DNA from: Amoebidium appalachense
Taxonomy: Eukaryota; Ichthyosporea
NCBI GenBank assembly: GCA_963693365.1
Contig: CAVNZM010000016.1
Coordinates: forward strand, 6,014,001 to 6,078,000
Length of the DNA: 64,000 nucleotides
Direction: 5' to 3'
Below are positions 1-25,150 of this stretch, one piece after another. The translations under genes and the position numbers were made by a program. The first letter of the stretch is position 1. The number at the start of each line of letters is the position of its first letter. The notes below the pieces were generated by a model that saw nothing but the letters and a program-made list of their open reading frames with translations, ran no database searches and was not told the DNA's origin.

Positions 1-292
1 GGGGGGGGGGGGGGGGGGGGGGGGGGGGATGTGGTGGAGAATGTGGTGGGGAAGGTGGTGGAATGTGTGGTACGTAAGATGAGGATGAGAGTGGGATGTG
101 GTATGTAGTTGGGATGTGTCGTATGTGGTAAGGAATGTTTGGTATGTAGTGGACAGGTATGTGGTGGGATAGGGCTGAAAGGTGTTGATGTGTTCGGTGT
201 GTGATAAATGGGTAAGGACATTGTTGGCAGTGTGTATAGGCTGTTCGATACACTGGTGTGGGTACATTAGAAACCCCATTCACCCCCATACC

Positions 293-323
<31 letters not shown>

Positions 324-338
324 ACATCCATCCCCCCC

Positions 339-381
<43 letters not shown>

Positions 382-566
382 ATCCCTCCCCCCCCCCCCC
401 CCCCCCCCCCCCCCACCCAAAATAAAAAATAAAAAGAAAAAAAGAAAGAAAGAAAGAAAGAAAAGAAAAAAATCAAGGGGAAAAGAAGGGAAAAATAAAG
501 AGATTTGGAGCGAGAGAGAGAAAGAAAGAGAAAGGCAAGGGGAGATAGGAGGGAGGGGACTCGCGC

Positions 567-602
<36 letters not shown>

Positions 603-618
603 GGTTGGTTGATGTCAG

Positions 619-12849
<12,231 letters not shown>

Positions 12850-12855
12850 GCCTAA

Positions 12856-12995
12856 ATATGGTCATGCACTTGCCTATTATAGGCATGCATTTACTTATTA
12901 TGGGCATGCTGCTGGCCTAATATGGTTATTCACTTGCCAAATGTGGTTATGCACTTGCCAAATATGGGCATATTGCCTGATATGGGCACCCGCTA
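12856..12995 (+). repeat. Short minisatellite in the MED13 3' untranslated region
   Basis: Six or seven diverged copies of a 20-24 bp unit resembling AATATGGTTATGCACTTGCC begin seven bases after the MED13 stop codon. The rest of 12850-15161 holds no recognisable gene. It contains a G run at 13296-13353, (CA)n near 13768 and 14752-14802, and a small TATA/GTACCC repeat at 14100-14161. Confidence 0.7.
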
Positions 12996-13295
12996 TGTAC
13001 AATCGTGTACAAGTGATGTTTATGATTTGGGCATGCCTGTGTCGACAAGAAAGCTATGCGGCATTTTGGAGTATGACAAAAACTTTGGGTTGATAGGGGT
13101 TGTTTTTTTTTGTATTTGCTCGTATGCTACAGTAGTCGTTTTATGTTTGAAGGGGAGGTATTTTCGCTCACACTGCAGAAGGTTTTGATAGGTTTTTTGT
13201 AATTTTTTCTCAAATCAGCATATTGCACTTGTATTCGCGAACGAAACGATGTATAATCGTAGGTGCCTTTAGTAGGGAATCGTTGTACCTAGAAT

Positions 13296-13354
<59 letters not shown>

Positions 13355-13578
13355 AGCTTGCCTGAAAAGAAGGGGGGAGGGAGGGAGGGCAGGCATGTAT
13401 GTGGGTCTTTGTAGTAGTGAAACGTTCACGCAGTCATACACACTGCGCATATGGTTGTCTCAATTTACTAGTCCGTTGACGTTGCAGGAATTGAAAGAAA
13501 TCACAGCTTGTACATGTACACACCCGTCGTATGTCTTCTTCAGATTTACGAACAGGCTTTGCCGTGTGTGCTTTCATG

Positions 13579-13584
13579 AATAAA
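13579..13584 (+). terminator. Candidate AATAAA polyadenylation signal for MED13
   Basis: This is the first AATAAA noticed downstream of the MED13 stop, about 730 nt away. An alternative AATAAA lies near 14182. Whether this lineage uses AATAAA is not known. Confidence 0.3.
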
Positions 13585-13763
13585 ATCTTAATTCGTCATG
13601 AACAAGGTGTGGCGTCATGTCCGTCTTTCCATTGGATGGTTCGTTTGTTCGGGATCGACGGGAGGGAGGTGGAACGGGACCCGACATGGCACCGGCGTGT
13701 GTTTGTGCACATATACATGTACACAGTGATGCCTAGATCTCCCTCCCCCCCCCCCTCCGGCTA

Positions 13764-13799
<36 letters not shown>

Positions 13800-14755
13800 C
13801 ATTTACATGCACATGTGCGCAAACACACGACACACACGCATACTGGGTGCCCCCCCCCCCCCCCTCCTCCCCCCCCCCGCCCCCCCCTTCCCCTACCTAG
13901 CCTATTTGTTGGCTCCATGCGTGCACAACTGCAAATGCGCATACATACACGGTAGCAGTAGACGTTTCGAAGCGCATGAACTTGTAGGCATATCCATGCA
14001 CATACACTTGATGCATGACACGGTATTGTTAAATTGGAACACACATTCTCGTGTAAGGCCATTGCCGTTGGAGGTTTGTTCATTATGCACACGTGCACCG
14101 GGTACCCAATATATATATAATACAGTGTACCCAGTATATATATATGTACCCAGTATATACGCACACGTCGTGCACCAGCATGAATAAATATAGCTTGGAT
14201 GTTTACCTTTCTTTTAAAATTTGAGTCAAATTTTGCCCTCAGCCTAGGCCTGCAGGCCAGTGTACGTTTTTTCCCGAAATTGTATTCGTATACTACCTCC
14301 GTTACGCATTGGACCCGGACGTTGGACGCGTTGGATCGAACGTCTTTTTGGTGTTCGCATAGAGATGCGTTCTTTTTTTATAAAACAAACAAAAAGGTAG
14401 GAAGATGGGGGCGCGCCGCGCGCGTGTTTGTGCACGCTTATATATGTGCATGCATGTGTATGTGTCACGGTGTGCATCCATGCGCACATTCGCGTGTGGG
14501 GGTGTGCATGTGGGTGACACTGTCTGCATGTGTGTGTGTGAGCATGCATGTGCGCGTCTGTGCGTGGGTGTGCGTGTGCGAATGCGCATGCGTGCATGCC
14601 TGCTTTCATGTGTGTGTGTGATCACCTGCACACACTGACACTCTCCTCCCCTTCCACGCCTTTCCTTTTTCCTTGATCATGATATGTTGTGCCATTGTTC
14701 TGAGTTGTGAATATTATTATACCTGGAAGCACACGCAGTCACGTGCACACACACA

Positions 14756-14805
<50 letters not shown>

Positions 14806-15161
14806 ATGTCAAACAAACACATGTGGCGGGGATATAATCTAATGAAGGTGCTGGCAACAGGATTTATTCACAATGTACCCAAATCACCTGTCAACTATAT
14901 TTGGCTATTTGTGTTGTTTAGTTTTCAGATCTGTGGGTGCACCAGAGATCTGAGATATTGCTTGCACTAATATTTTCTAATTTATCATAGTCGTGTTAAC
15001 ATATTAATATATAACAAACACTCCGGATGTATTCAAGAGAAGAATGTTTCTAGGAAGCACAACAGCGCTGGAATATATAAAAACAGCGCTAGACATGAAA
15101 AAATAATCGGCCAATTAATGCACGGCATTAAAACCTGAACCAACGAAAGCTAGTGCTCAGC

Positions 15162-15434
15162 TCATAGAGTCATGAAGAATGCAACTTCACGAGCTGCGCT
15201 ATCTGGAGAATCACTCCCGTGGGTGGCGTTGCACTGCCCGTCAATACCAAATTTGGCACGAATGCTGCAATTTCATCGGGTCAGTTAAAGTCGAAATCTT
15301 GCATCCCCCGGCCCCCCCCCTGCCCTCCCCCTCCCCCCCCCCCCCCCCCACCCCCCTTCCCCTCCCTTCTATCCCTCTCTCTCCTCGTGAGGAGTCGAAA
15401 ATCCCATAGGAAAAGCTTTCTGCGTGGGTATGTG

Positions 15435-15488
<54 letters not shown>

Positions 15489-16028
15489 CGCGCGCGCGTG
15501 CGCGCACCCGCATGTGTGCACGTGTGCAGTGCTTACACGTGCACTATCTACGTGAATTGCGTGGCACATTTAGATATATGCAACCAAGCAAACTTCTGAA
15601 GAGGAGCAACGAATCCCCCCATATTCAGCCTTCTGCACAAGAACCCCCCCCCCCCCCCTCCCCCCCCTTCCCTTGCCCATCCATACCTGTGTGAATTTCC
15701 TTTCCATCTCTGCATGCATGATCCACCTTCAATCAGTACACCCATCCACCCACCACATATAACAAATGATTTGGAATATGCTTTGAAATGGAAAAAATCA
15801 AAAGGACTATGCAAAGCAACGCCGAACTGAATACACAACCGACGACGGAAACAACAGAGACGGGGGGGGGGGGGGGGGGGGGGGGGGGTTGCTTTCTACC
15901 TGTTTGGCGCCTCCTCCCGTGCCTCGTGGGAGTTTGTGGGGCCCATCAGAGCCCGCCAGCCCAAAATGGCCCCCTCCTTCTCAAGCACCAACGCAACAAT
16001 CGGCCCACTGGGGGAGAGAGAGAGCAGG

Positions 16029-16072
<44 letters not shown>

Positions 16073-16238
16073 GGGGGGAGGGGGGGGGGAGGAGGGGGTC
16101 AGACACACACAGTGTGTTTCCAAAATTCAATGCGCAACGGCGAACGTGATGTATGGGTAACCGATGGTTGAGATAGCAGTGGTGGTGGTGGCTGTGGTGG
16201 CTATGTGTAGTGGAGGATGGGAGAGTCACGTGAGAGGG

Positions 16239-16270
<32 letters not shown>

Positions 16271-16415
16271 TACTACACATTGGTGTAATCACTTGTCAAA
16301 CTTGGCCCAAACCTGGCAACTTACCATTTCCTTCATACACATTTAAGCACGCACCTTGTCAAGGCGGAAGAGCCGGGTGTGTGCTTGTGTGCTTGTGTGC
16401 TTGTGTGTGTGTCAC

Positions 16416-16469
<54 letters not shown>

Positions 16470-18418
16470 TGAAGGGGGGGGGGGGGGGGGGGCTACTCCA
16501 AATACGCACAAATGCAATCAATTGCCATATTTCAGGTTAGCCTAGAATGTACCATTTCCTTAAAACGCATTAAAGCACACACCTGGTCATGAAGTTGCAC
16601 AGGTCGTTATAGAAAGGCCGTGCCTCGTGCTCCTTATAGAACTCCCTCGCCTGCTCCATCGTCAGCTGTGTGTCCTTTCTTCCCACAACCTTAAACCCAT
16701 TTTCTTTAATGAACTCAATGATAGCGTCAACGTGGCCAGCTTTAACGGCATCAGGCTTGATCATTGCATATGTCTTTTGGGTACCCCCCAGTTTCTCGAA
16801 AAATGCAATTTCACGGGCAGCGCTGGCGGGAGAGTCGCTCCCGTGGGTGGCGTTGCATTGACCGTCGATACCAAATTTGGCACGGATGCTGAAGGGGGTT
16901 ACGTGAAATTTGGGTTAGCGTACGAGTTGTTGGGGTTCTAGCCCTGAAAGTTTGTGTTGAAAACAGCTTTGACTATATTCCATGGAGTGTGGAAATTACG
17001 GGAAAACATATTGCCAGTAAACGGCAATTGTTATGACACCCTGCTTCTTCAGAGAGCAGTACAACAGTTATCCAAATAGCATACAATGCATAGCGTCTGA
17101 ATGCAAAAGAAGAAAGCGCCAGACATCGAAGCGCAAGACTTTTTGTAGTAGCGAGGGTTAGACAAAAAGATGCCATAAACGGAAAATGAGAAAGTCGAGG
17201 GTGTACAGTTGGCCCGCAAAATCCCATGAGATGGAGAAAGGCGTGGTCTTTCTACCTGTTTGGCGCCTCCTCCCGTGCCTTGTGGGAGTTTGTGGGGCCC
17301 ATCAGAGCCCGCCAGCCCAAAATGGCCCCCTCCTTCTCAAGCACCAACGCAACAATCGGCCCACTGGGGGAGAGAGAGAGCAGGAGGGGGGGGGGGGGGG
17401 GGGGGGGGGGGGAAGGGGTCAGAGATCTGATGCTTATATGGGGTTTGGTTTGCGAGCAAGGAAAGGAGAAACAGATTGAGGGCAATGTGTGGTGATGGTA
17501 CCCGGTGGTGGATGCCCCCTCCTGGAGGGGGGGGGGGGGGGGGGGGGGGGGGGAGGGGGAGGGGGGAGGGGGATCTTGGAGCTCTCTTGGCATTTAACAA
17601 AACATCAGGAAATGCACCCACGGCACCATTGCAAAGCTATTGGACAAGATTGATTCCCCTTTCCGATTTGTGTAGTGCATTGCTTGCCGGCCTGCAAACC
17701 ACATAATTGTAAAGTTCCCGTTAAAGTAACGGAGTTTGGTTGTTAGAATGAGAGTGAAAGCAAAGGGATCTGTGCTTTCTTGAATCTGGGCAAACACCAG
17801 CAACCAGACGGGTGCTACTACAACGTTTTAAATTATGACTTCAAAACATCGTGGGTAGGCTTCAGAGCGAACATTGACTCTTAGGGCCACCTCCCTCCCC
17901 GCCCCTTCCTTCCCATCTCCCTCTTACCTCTTCAGATACACACAAGAAGACACACAAGGACACAGACTGTCACACTAGAGATCCCACTTCGTGTGACTCT
18001 CCGTTGCTCATGTGGATGTTCGTGTTTGATCTGCAGTAATAAGAACATCTGGCCGCCAGCTAGAGCACTATATGGGGAATGCGCGGGCAGGTCTGCGTGC
18101 AAGTGGAAAGGGGGTAGGGTGGGATGGGGTGGTGGTGGTGGTTGGGGCGGCCGGGGTTGCCGGCGGGGAGGGGGGGGGGGGGGGGGAGCAAGGTTTGCGA
18201 GAATTAAGCACACACCTGGTCATGAAGTTGCACAGGTCGTTATAGAAAGGCCGTGATTCGTGCTCCTTATAGAACTCCCTCGCCTGCTCCATCGTCAGCT
18301 GCGTGTCCTTGCGGCCAACCAGCTTAAACCCTTTGTCCCTGATGACTTCGATGATGGCATCAACATGCCCTGCCTTGACGGCATCGGGCTTGATCATCGC
18401 ATATGTCTGCTCAACCAT
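15162..18418 (-). CDS. Nucleoside diphosphate kinase with two tandem catalytic domains
   Basis: Transfers the gamma-phosphate from NTPs to NDPs through a phospho-histidine. Exons in coding order: 18418-18216, 17363-17256, 16888-16583, 16007-15900, 15264-15162. They total 828 bp, or 275 residues, and all junctions are in phase. Each domain has the order AMIKPDAVKAGH, GPIVALVLEKEGA, WRALMGPTNS, APNSIRAKFG, NATHGSDS and AAREIAFF. The active-site His in NATHGSD is present in both, so both should be catalytic. The linker is short (EKLGGTQK). The start MVEQTYAMIKPD is the first Met before the conserved strand. The pattern resembles the divergent NME5/NME6-like group more than cytosolic NDK-A/B. That group often acts in cilia or organelles, but location here is not shown by the sequence. 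The two halves have matching exon structure. Confidence 0.92.
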
Positions 18419-18598
18419 TCTGCCTAAAACAGCCTTTGTATGTGGGGAATAGCTATAAAAAAAGAAACAGGGAGAATAGCTTGAGCTTTTGGGTTGTATG
18501 GGAGATGTGGCAAGGTGAGTAAGTGTACAAGAAGTCTCGTTCTTTTCTGTTGTGGAGAAAAAATGCCGTTTCCAGAAATTTCTGCGTAGCTTACGCTG

Positions 18599-18714
18599 AT
18601 TGGCTAAAGAATACAAATCTACTTGTGATTGGTTTAATAAATAACCAAATAAGGCAACCGGCGGGAATTCTGTACTCCTAAACAGGTAACTACGCGATGG
18701 TGTTACTTCATTGG
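18599..18714 (-). promoter_or_regulatory. CCAAT boxes upstream of the NDK gene
   Basis: Three ATTGG motifs on the plus strand (18599, 18628, 18710) read as CCAAT in the direction of the kinase gene, 180-300 nt before its ATG. This is a typical NF-Y promoter arrangement. Function is inferred from position only. Confidence 0.4.
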
Positions 18715-19246
18715 CGAGTTACTTTGGAGGCGTGCAAAGATTTAGTTTCCCGTTTTCTTTATTCTATGTAACTAACTAGTTCTGCCGGACGTCCCCTCGG
18801 TTGATGCTTGTGTTGTTTATCAACTTTCTGGAATACCGACTGAATGTGCACATGCCCAGGTTGCTCACTAGTATATAGCACCCCTTTATGTATTTCCCCC
18901 CTCCCCCCCTCCCCCCCCCCCCCCTTCTCCCCTCACCCTTCCCCATCTCCCCCCCCCCCCCCCCCCCCCCTCCCCCCCGGCCACCCAACACTCCAACAAC
19001 ACAGCCATGAATTCTCCTTGTCTCGTTTGGGATACCCCCACCAAGGAGACTGCTTTTTTCCTGGAACTTGGTTGTGGGCCAAGGAAAACGCACAACCGAA
19101 TCTTTGGGAAAGGATGTGGACCTGCATAGGCAAACAACGGGGTTTGCTGTATTATCATTGGTAATCTGGCTTAGAAGTACAGCAGTCCGGTTTGGATTTG
19201 CACAAAAGCCCTTGGTCATCTCAACAACATGAAACCACCTTTCATG

Positions 19247-20390
19247 TTACCCCAGGCACTGATCTCCTGCAGCCTTGAGGGCATGTACATATGTATCACA
19301 TACTTCGGAAGATCTGTTATTTTGGGCGAAGGATTGAAACTTCTTTACTCGAAGAGCTTCAGATAATAATGGAGCGTAGTATACAGATGTGTTCCCCCCT
19401 CCACCCCACACCCACCCACCCTGTGCCATCACAACCCGCACACACAACCACACGTACACCCGCCCCCCCCCTCACACTCCACCGTGCATATGCACATAGG
19501 CACAAACTCACTCTCCTCACCACCAAACGCCCCCTCCTGCTCAAATTCTTCTTCAGGATCTTCTGCATCCTCCCACTGGGGGCTCTCCCTTACTCCTTGT
19601 GATGCATCATACTCAACACTACCAAAACCAACTACATCAGGAGATGACAATATATCGTTGGGTATTGAGTTGGGGTCATCATTTAGTTCGTTGAGCACCT
19701 CTTGAGAATCTGCTTGGAACGATTCATCATTTTCCAAAAAGGCCCTACGGGATTTCTGTGCTCCACTTTCCGAAGTTGGCTCGGATGGGGCGTCAACCTG
19801 TGCTGCTGTGTGCTGTGACTCGGCCATTATACTCTGAGAAGCAGGTTGTGTATTCTCAAACAACGACAGATGTGGTGATGTTTCACGAAGTCTCTCTGAA
19901 TCCCTCTTCCCCTGTTGTTGGTCGTTATTGATTATCCGGGTAAATGGTGGGGATGTTGTTTTCAGTTTCCTGTGTTTGGTAGCCAAAACCATGGGTATTT
20001 CCATGAGTTCATCTTCGGTTTCGCTTCCCTCCTCCACTTCTTCCTTTGGCTCTTTCACCACCTCGCCAATAAAATTCCAGGTTTCATCTGATTTTCGTTC
20101 CGAATCGTCTCCTCTTAACCCCGCATTTTCATTTTCCTTGTCCACCCCATCACGTGCGCTCTTGCTTTGTTTAGTCTGTTTTGTTGTGAGAAATGTACCA
20201 ATGGTTGCCTGGCGCAGTGACTTGTTTGTGACGTTGCTGAGGGGTCTAAAAGGCAGACTACCAATTGCTCGTGAAGCTAAGGCTTTGCTGCGAAGTAATC
20301 GTTGTTTGCTTGCCTTGTTTGGAACACGGCATTGGAGCCATTGGTCATCATCTGTGGCAAAATGTTCGTTAGAAGGTGACTCGGGAAACC
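19247..20390 (-). CDS. Acidic nuclear-type protein with KEN and PIP-box-like motifs, C-terminal two exons
   Basis: Unrecognised protein. A large internal exon 20390-19512 (293 codons, acceptor TTCAAAG after a pyrimidine tract, donor AGA/GTGAGT) joins in phase to a terminal exon 19356-19247 ending in TAA. Order of features: basic segment (KASKQRLLRSKALASRA), QATIGTFL, which resembles a PCNA-interacting PIP box, then DKENEN, a candidate KEN degron of the APC/C. A long Glu/Asp/Ser-rich disordered stretch follows, then a C-terminal helix-like segment (KKFQSFAQNN...YVHALKAAG). The 5' exons were not found, so the start is unknown. It could belong to the same gene as the zinc-finger exons at 25-27 kb, but the phases do not join directly. 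A role in replication or the cell cycle is a guess from the two short motifs. Confidence 0.65.
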
Positions 20391-20538
20391 CTTTGAAGGA
20401 AGGGGGGGAGGGGGGGGGGGGGGGGGGGATGGTTGGTTACAGGGGAGGTCTAGTTAATCGGTTGCTAAGGCAAGGGGGGGGGGGGGATCGTGGTGGTGGT
20501 GGTGTGGTAGTGGTGGTGGTGGTGGTGGTCGTGGTAGT

Positions 20539-20569
<31 letters not shown>

Positions 20570-22481
20570 GGGGGGGGGGGGGCTTGAGGGGAGGAATTAG
20601 TGTATCATCGTGGAGTGCCAGGATGGAGTAATCAGCGTGCTGCGTGAAACTGTGCAACATTCTGTTTGGGTGTGGGTGTGGGTGTATGGGTGTGTGCGTG
20701 TGTGGGCGCAAACGTGTGTGTGTGCGTACGCCACAATTGATGTGTTTGTGTGCATAGTTGTCTGTGTATGCTTTTGTTTGGTAAAGATGAATGGGTGGAG
20801 GTGTGGGTGGGTGGATTAGGTAAGGGATCAGGAGAGGGCGGGGGGAAGGGGTGGTGGGGTGGGGGAAGGGGGGGGGGGGGGGGGGGGGGGGGGGGGAGGG
20901 GTTCGGGGTGAGGGGGCATAGATTCCACTTTTTGTGGTGGTGGGGGTGTGGTTGGGTGTGTGTGGGGGGGGGGGGGGGGGGGTGGGAGTGGGGAGGAGGA
21001 AAGGAGGAAAGAGGTAGCTACGGGGGGGGGGGGGGGGGGGGGGGGGGGTTGGAAAAGGGGTGGTAGCGGCGGGGATGGTGGTGGTTTAAGATGGGGGTGG
21101 GGGGTGGCGGGGAGGGATAGGTGGGTGAATGGGACGAGTAGAGGGTTGGGGTGAGTGTCGGGGGAAGAGAAGGGATTGGGGGGAGGGGAGGGGGGGGGGG
21201 GGGGGGGGAGGGAGGGGACAAACAGAGTTAAGATGGAGGTCGTAGCCTAAGTAGAGGAGAGAGAAGAGAGAGCGTGAGGAGGAACAGCTCCCCTTTTCCC
21301 TCTTCCTCCCCCCCCTCCCCCCCCTCCCCCGCGCTTACCAACCCACCCACCACCCCCTCCCCCGCCCTGGGCCCTGCCCCTCCCCTGCACACACCCTGTC
21401 CGTTCCCGTTATGTGCAACTAGACCCGCCTTCACCCACCCACTTTATGCCTTTCCCCAAGAGTTTGTACAAAATCACGGACAAGCATAGAGAAAAAACGC
21501 ATGCGGGCATATACTATAGGTTGTAAAGAAAGAAAACATGTATACCCGTGGACTTGCGTTTACTACCCCCACACACATGCACTACGCGTGTTTCTACTTA
21601 GACGTGTGCTTTATTGAACAAGAAGAATGCATTCACATTCGCCTACAGTTGCAACATTTGCACGGAAAAGCTTCGGGGACTACTACGCTGCCGGCAAGGA
21701 AAAACGAACCACCACATAGTGTCAACCAACCGCATTCGAACAGTGTGTCCTTGTGCCCCATTCCCAAAGTTGACTCACCTTCCCACAGCACACAACTACA
21801 CAAAGTACCCTATATGCGGGCATAGGCAGACATTAGCCCCCCCGCCTTCCCCCCCCCCCCCCCCCCCCCCCCCCCACAAACACACACTCACACAGTCACA
21901 CACCCACACACACGCACACACACACACCTCCTCGCCCTCTTCCCCTCCCCCCTCCCCTCCCTCCCTACTCCTTGTTTCACACAATCATATGCATACCTGC
22001 CGTCTCTTGATGTGATGGCTTCATGGTGCCCATTGGCGTTTATGTCGCACTTGTGGTGTCTTGTAAAACGTAACAAAAAATGTCCTTAGAGCAGCCTTCT
22101 GGCCAGGAAACTATGCCCTGCCTGCTACCTGGTCCTAAGGCTTACCACGAGCCGTTAAAAATGACAAACGGGCTTAAAGGATGTCTTTCAGAGAGATAAT
22201 GAAATATTTGAACCTGCATCTGCGAGTCAGTTTTGTATTGTTGTAATGTATGGTACCCGGTGAGTGAGGCTCAGAGGAAGTTCGGGACAGCATGACTGCG
22301 GGCAGTGGCTGTGCCTAGCCTTTTAGAGTGAGAGAACTGGGCGGGCCGGTGGCGGTGAGACGGGTCGTGTGTGACCGTTTTTGCACTCCTCGTCGTTTGC
22401 TCCAATCAAAAGAGCCAAAGACAAAAACCGCGGGAATCTATCTGGAGATTCTGGACCTCGGCTTCTCTCTCCCCCCCCCCC

Positions 22482-22515
<34 letters not shown>

Positions 22516-22681
22516 TTCAATCAAAAAGGCTTTGCCACCCCGTCAGCCCCCCCCCAATTAACCGTCCTCCACCCCATCTTCCCGCCCGTCGTTTGACCTA
22601 GGGTAGAAGCCCGTCCCCCCCCCCCCCCCGGGGCGAACAAGGGTTGGAGGAGGAGGAGGAGGAGCGGAGGGAGGGGAGGAG

Positions 22682-22720
<39 letters not shown>

Positions 22721-23312
22721 CGTGTGACCGTGACACCCACGCCCGCGTACAGTCACAAATGTTAACGTCAGCATATTAATGGTGTACACACACACACACA
22801 CACACACACACGGGTGCGCGCACACACACACACCACACACACACACAAACGTACACACGCACGTACCCCACACCCCCGGGGCCCTCTCAGAGTCCCGCAC
22901 ACACACAGTACACACACACACACACACACACACACAGCCTGACAGAAAATACACACTGACACCGCACACCAACACACACAGACACATACACACACAAACT
23001 CGTGCACAGAAACCACAACTCGGCCGCACATACACCTGCTCACATATTGAACCTTAAAGGGCATACAGTGGCAGGCAGCACACACGCTCTCGATCCGTTG
23101 CATTACTGCATATTAATGAGCGAGGAATAACCATTTATGTTAACGTTACATCACGGGCTCCCAAGTCCGAACCATATCAATGTTTGACAACTGTTGGTTT
23201 AATTAAGGCTATAGTGAACTTCAGCCCGCTGGTAGTGAAAACTAGACCAATAAGTACCAATACACACAGAGGCGACGCACACTTGGCATGCATGGCAAAT
23301 ATACAGAACAAA

Positions 23313-23371
<59 letters not shown>

Positions 23372-23953
23372 TCATCTATGTACAAAATGCACCAGGTCCT
23401 GGCATGGGTACATCATAGACATAGCACTCTCGATAAACATAGTAATGCCCGTTGTACATGGTCCTTATTGCGTGTAATGACCCTTAATTGAAATCAGATA
23501 TTTCCTACGCTTTCACGTCAAGGCAGAAAAGGAATGAGGAAATTCTGATCGCAGCAAGAAGGGGTTTATTTAGAAAGGAGCGTAGGGGATACTCTATGTT
23601 TCCATCTGGTGTGCATCTAGCCAAGGCAATGGGTGATATCTATACATCACGCAGTATCACTTCGTATGTTTTCTGCAAAATGAGGTAACGAAATACCAGA
23701 TATAACTAAATAGAATTTCCAGTCCTGGCGGCGTGCATGGCACAGGGCAGGGGATAAATTTGTCGGAGTATCTAAAAATATCTTCGCTATTAACAGAACA
23801 TTAACATTGATAAAAAATTTGTACACGGAGCAAATAGGCGGTGTTATCAACGTCCTTTCACCGCCATAGGAAAACATGCTCTACCACAAAAATGTTAACC
23901 AAGATGTAATAACTACAATTGCGATAAGTGGACACTGTAGTCACATTATCCGG

Positions 23954-23988
<35 letters not shown>

Positions 23989-24216
23989 AGAACCACACCA
24001 AAGTTAAAGAGATCAGGTAAACGAAGCTAATGCATGAACAGTTGTATTCACAGTACCCTCACATCACCCCTTCCATTGAGAAGGCAATGTGGGTCGGTCA
24101 ATACACTGGAAAAGAGTAACCACGTTGTTCCATCCAACGAAGGAGAAAAAAAAACCCACAAACCCGCAGATACCATCATTGAACTAGAAGCGCGCATGCG
24201 CGGGTGCGCGCGCGCG

Positions 24217-24287
<71 letters not shown>

Positions 24288-25150
24288 GAAAGAAAAAAAA
24301 AACCACACAAAAGAAAAGAAAAGAAAAGAAAAGAAAAGAAAAGCAAGCAAGAAAGAAAAGAAATAATTAAACAAGTAAAGAAACTTTGAAGACAAGGTAA
24401 AAAAAAAGGAAAGGTCACAAAAGAGTAACTCATCTGCACTCTCCAGCTCCCCTTCGATAAGTGCACATCGTGGCTACACGGCGCAGAGTCAACATTTTGT
24501 AGGCTAGTCACGTGACTACTGGGCCCATGGGCGCCAAGTCTTACCCTCCTGCTGCTTTGTGTCATCTTGGGTCTGAAAGTAGGTCAAGGTCAGGGGGTGT
24601 GCCTGGAGATAAAAGTGATGGTGGTGGTGGGTGGATTGGGGGAGGGGGGGGGAGGGGGGGGGGGGGGGAGGGTGGGAGGGAGGGAGGGAGGGGGGGTGGG
24701 GGGGTTGGAAGAGTAAACCAGAGTTGAGGTGGTTTTTTGAGAGCAAACAAGAATTGGTGGTTTTTAAAGGAGTAAACGGGCGTTGAGGTGGTTTGATTAT
24801 TAACCGGACACCAGGAATGTGCCAATGGGACCGAAGGGTGCTTATTATCTGGTCTTTACACGCACGGTCTCTAGAGGTAGGAAGCGATCGGGTTGGGTGG
24901 TAGTTGTGGTCTCACTTTTGTTTTGGAGGGGGGGGAGGGGGGAAGGGGGGAGGGTGGGGGAGGGGGGGAGGGGGGGGGGGGGGGAGTGGGGGGGAGGGGG
25001 AGGGGGGGCAGGGGGAGGTGCGTGTGGGGATGGGGAAGAGAGGGGCATAGAGGAGAGGGGAAAAGGGGGGAAGAAACCAACCAGAGAATGTTCATGCAGT
25101 GTCGGCTCGGAGTGGGGGCGGCCCGTGTGTTCAGCTGACAGACCAACCAC
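20391..25150. other. Non-coding stretch: G runs, (GGT)n, (CA)n, (TA)n and poly-A
   Basis: No gene could be supported. It contains long G runs (20406-20430, 20554-20582, 20869-20900), a C run at 22483-22515, (CA)n at 22786-22830, (TA)n at 23317-23369, poly-A at 23955-23987, and (CG)n/(CA)n at 24208-24285 followed by an AAAAG repeat. 21900-23800 is the least repetitive part and could hide short exons. Confidence 0.6.

Noticed and set aside
13531-14187. 218-codon plus-strand frame after MED13
   Set aside because: More than a third is translated (CA)n and C run, and the remainder has no recognisable motif.
21538-21825. Plus-strand frames at 21.5-21.8 kb, one with a C-x2-C start (SCNICTEKL)
   Set aside because: Two overlapping frames look equally plausible, there are no clear splice sites, and the finger-like pattern lacks His ligands at normal spacing.
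23184-23877. Frames around the (TA)n repeat at 23.3 kb
   Set aside because: Low-complexity Tyr-Ile runs, no splice-supported coding sequence on either strand.
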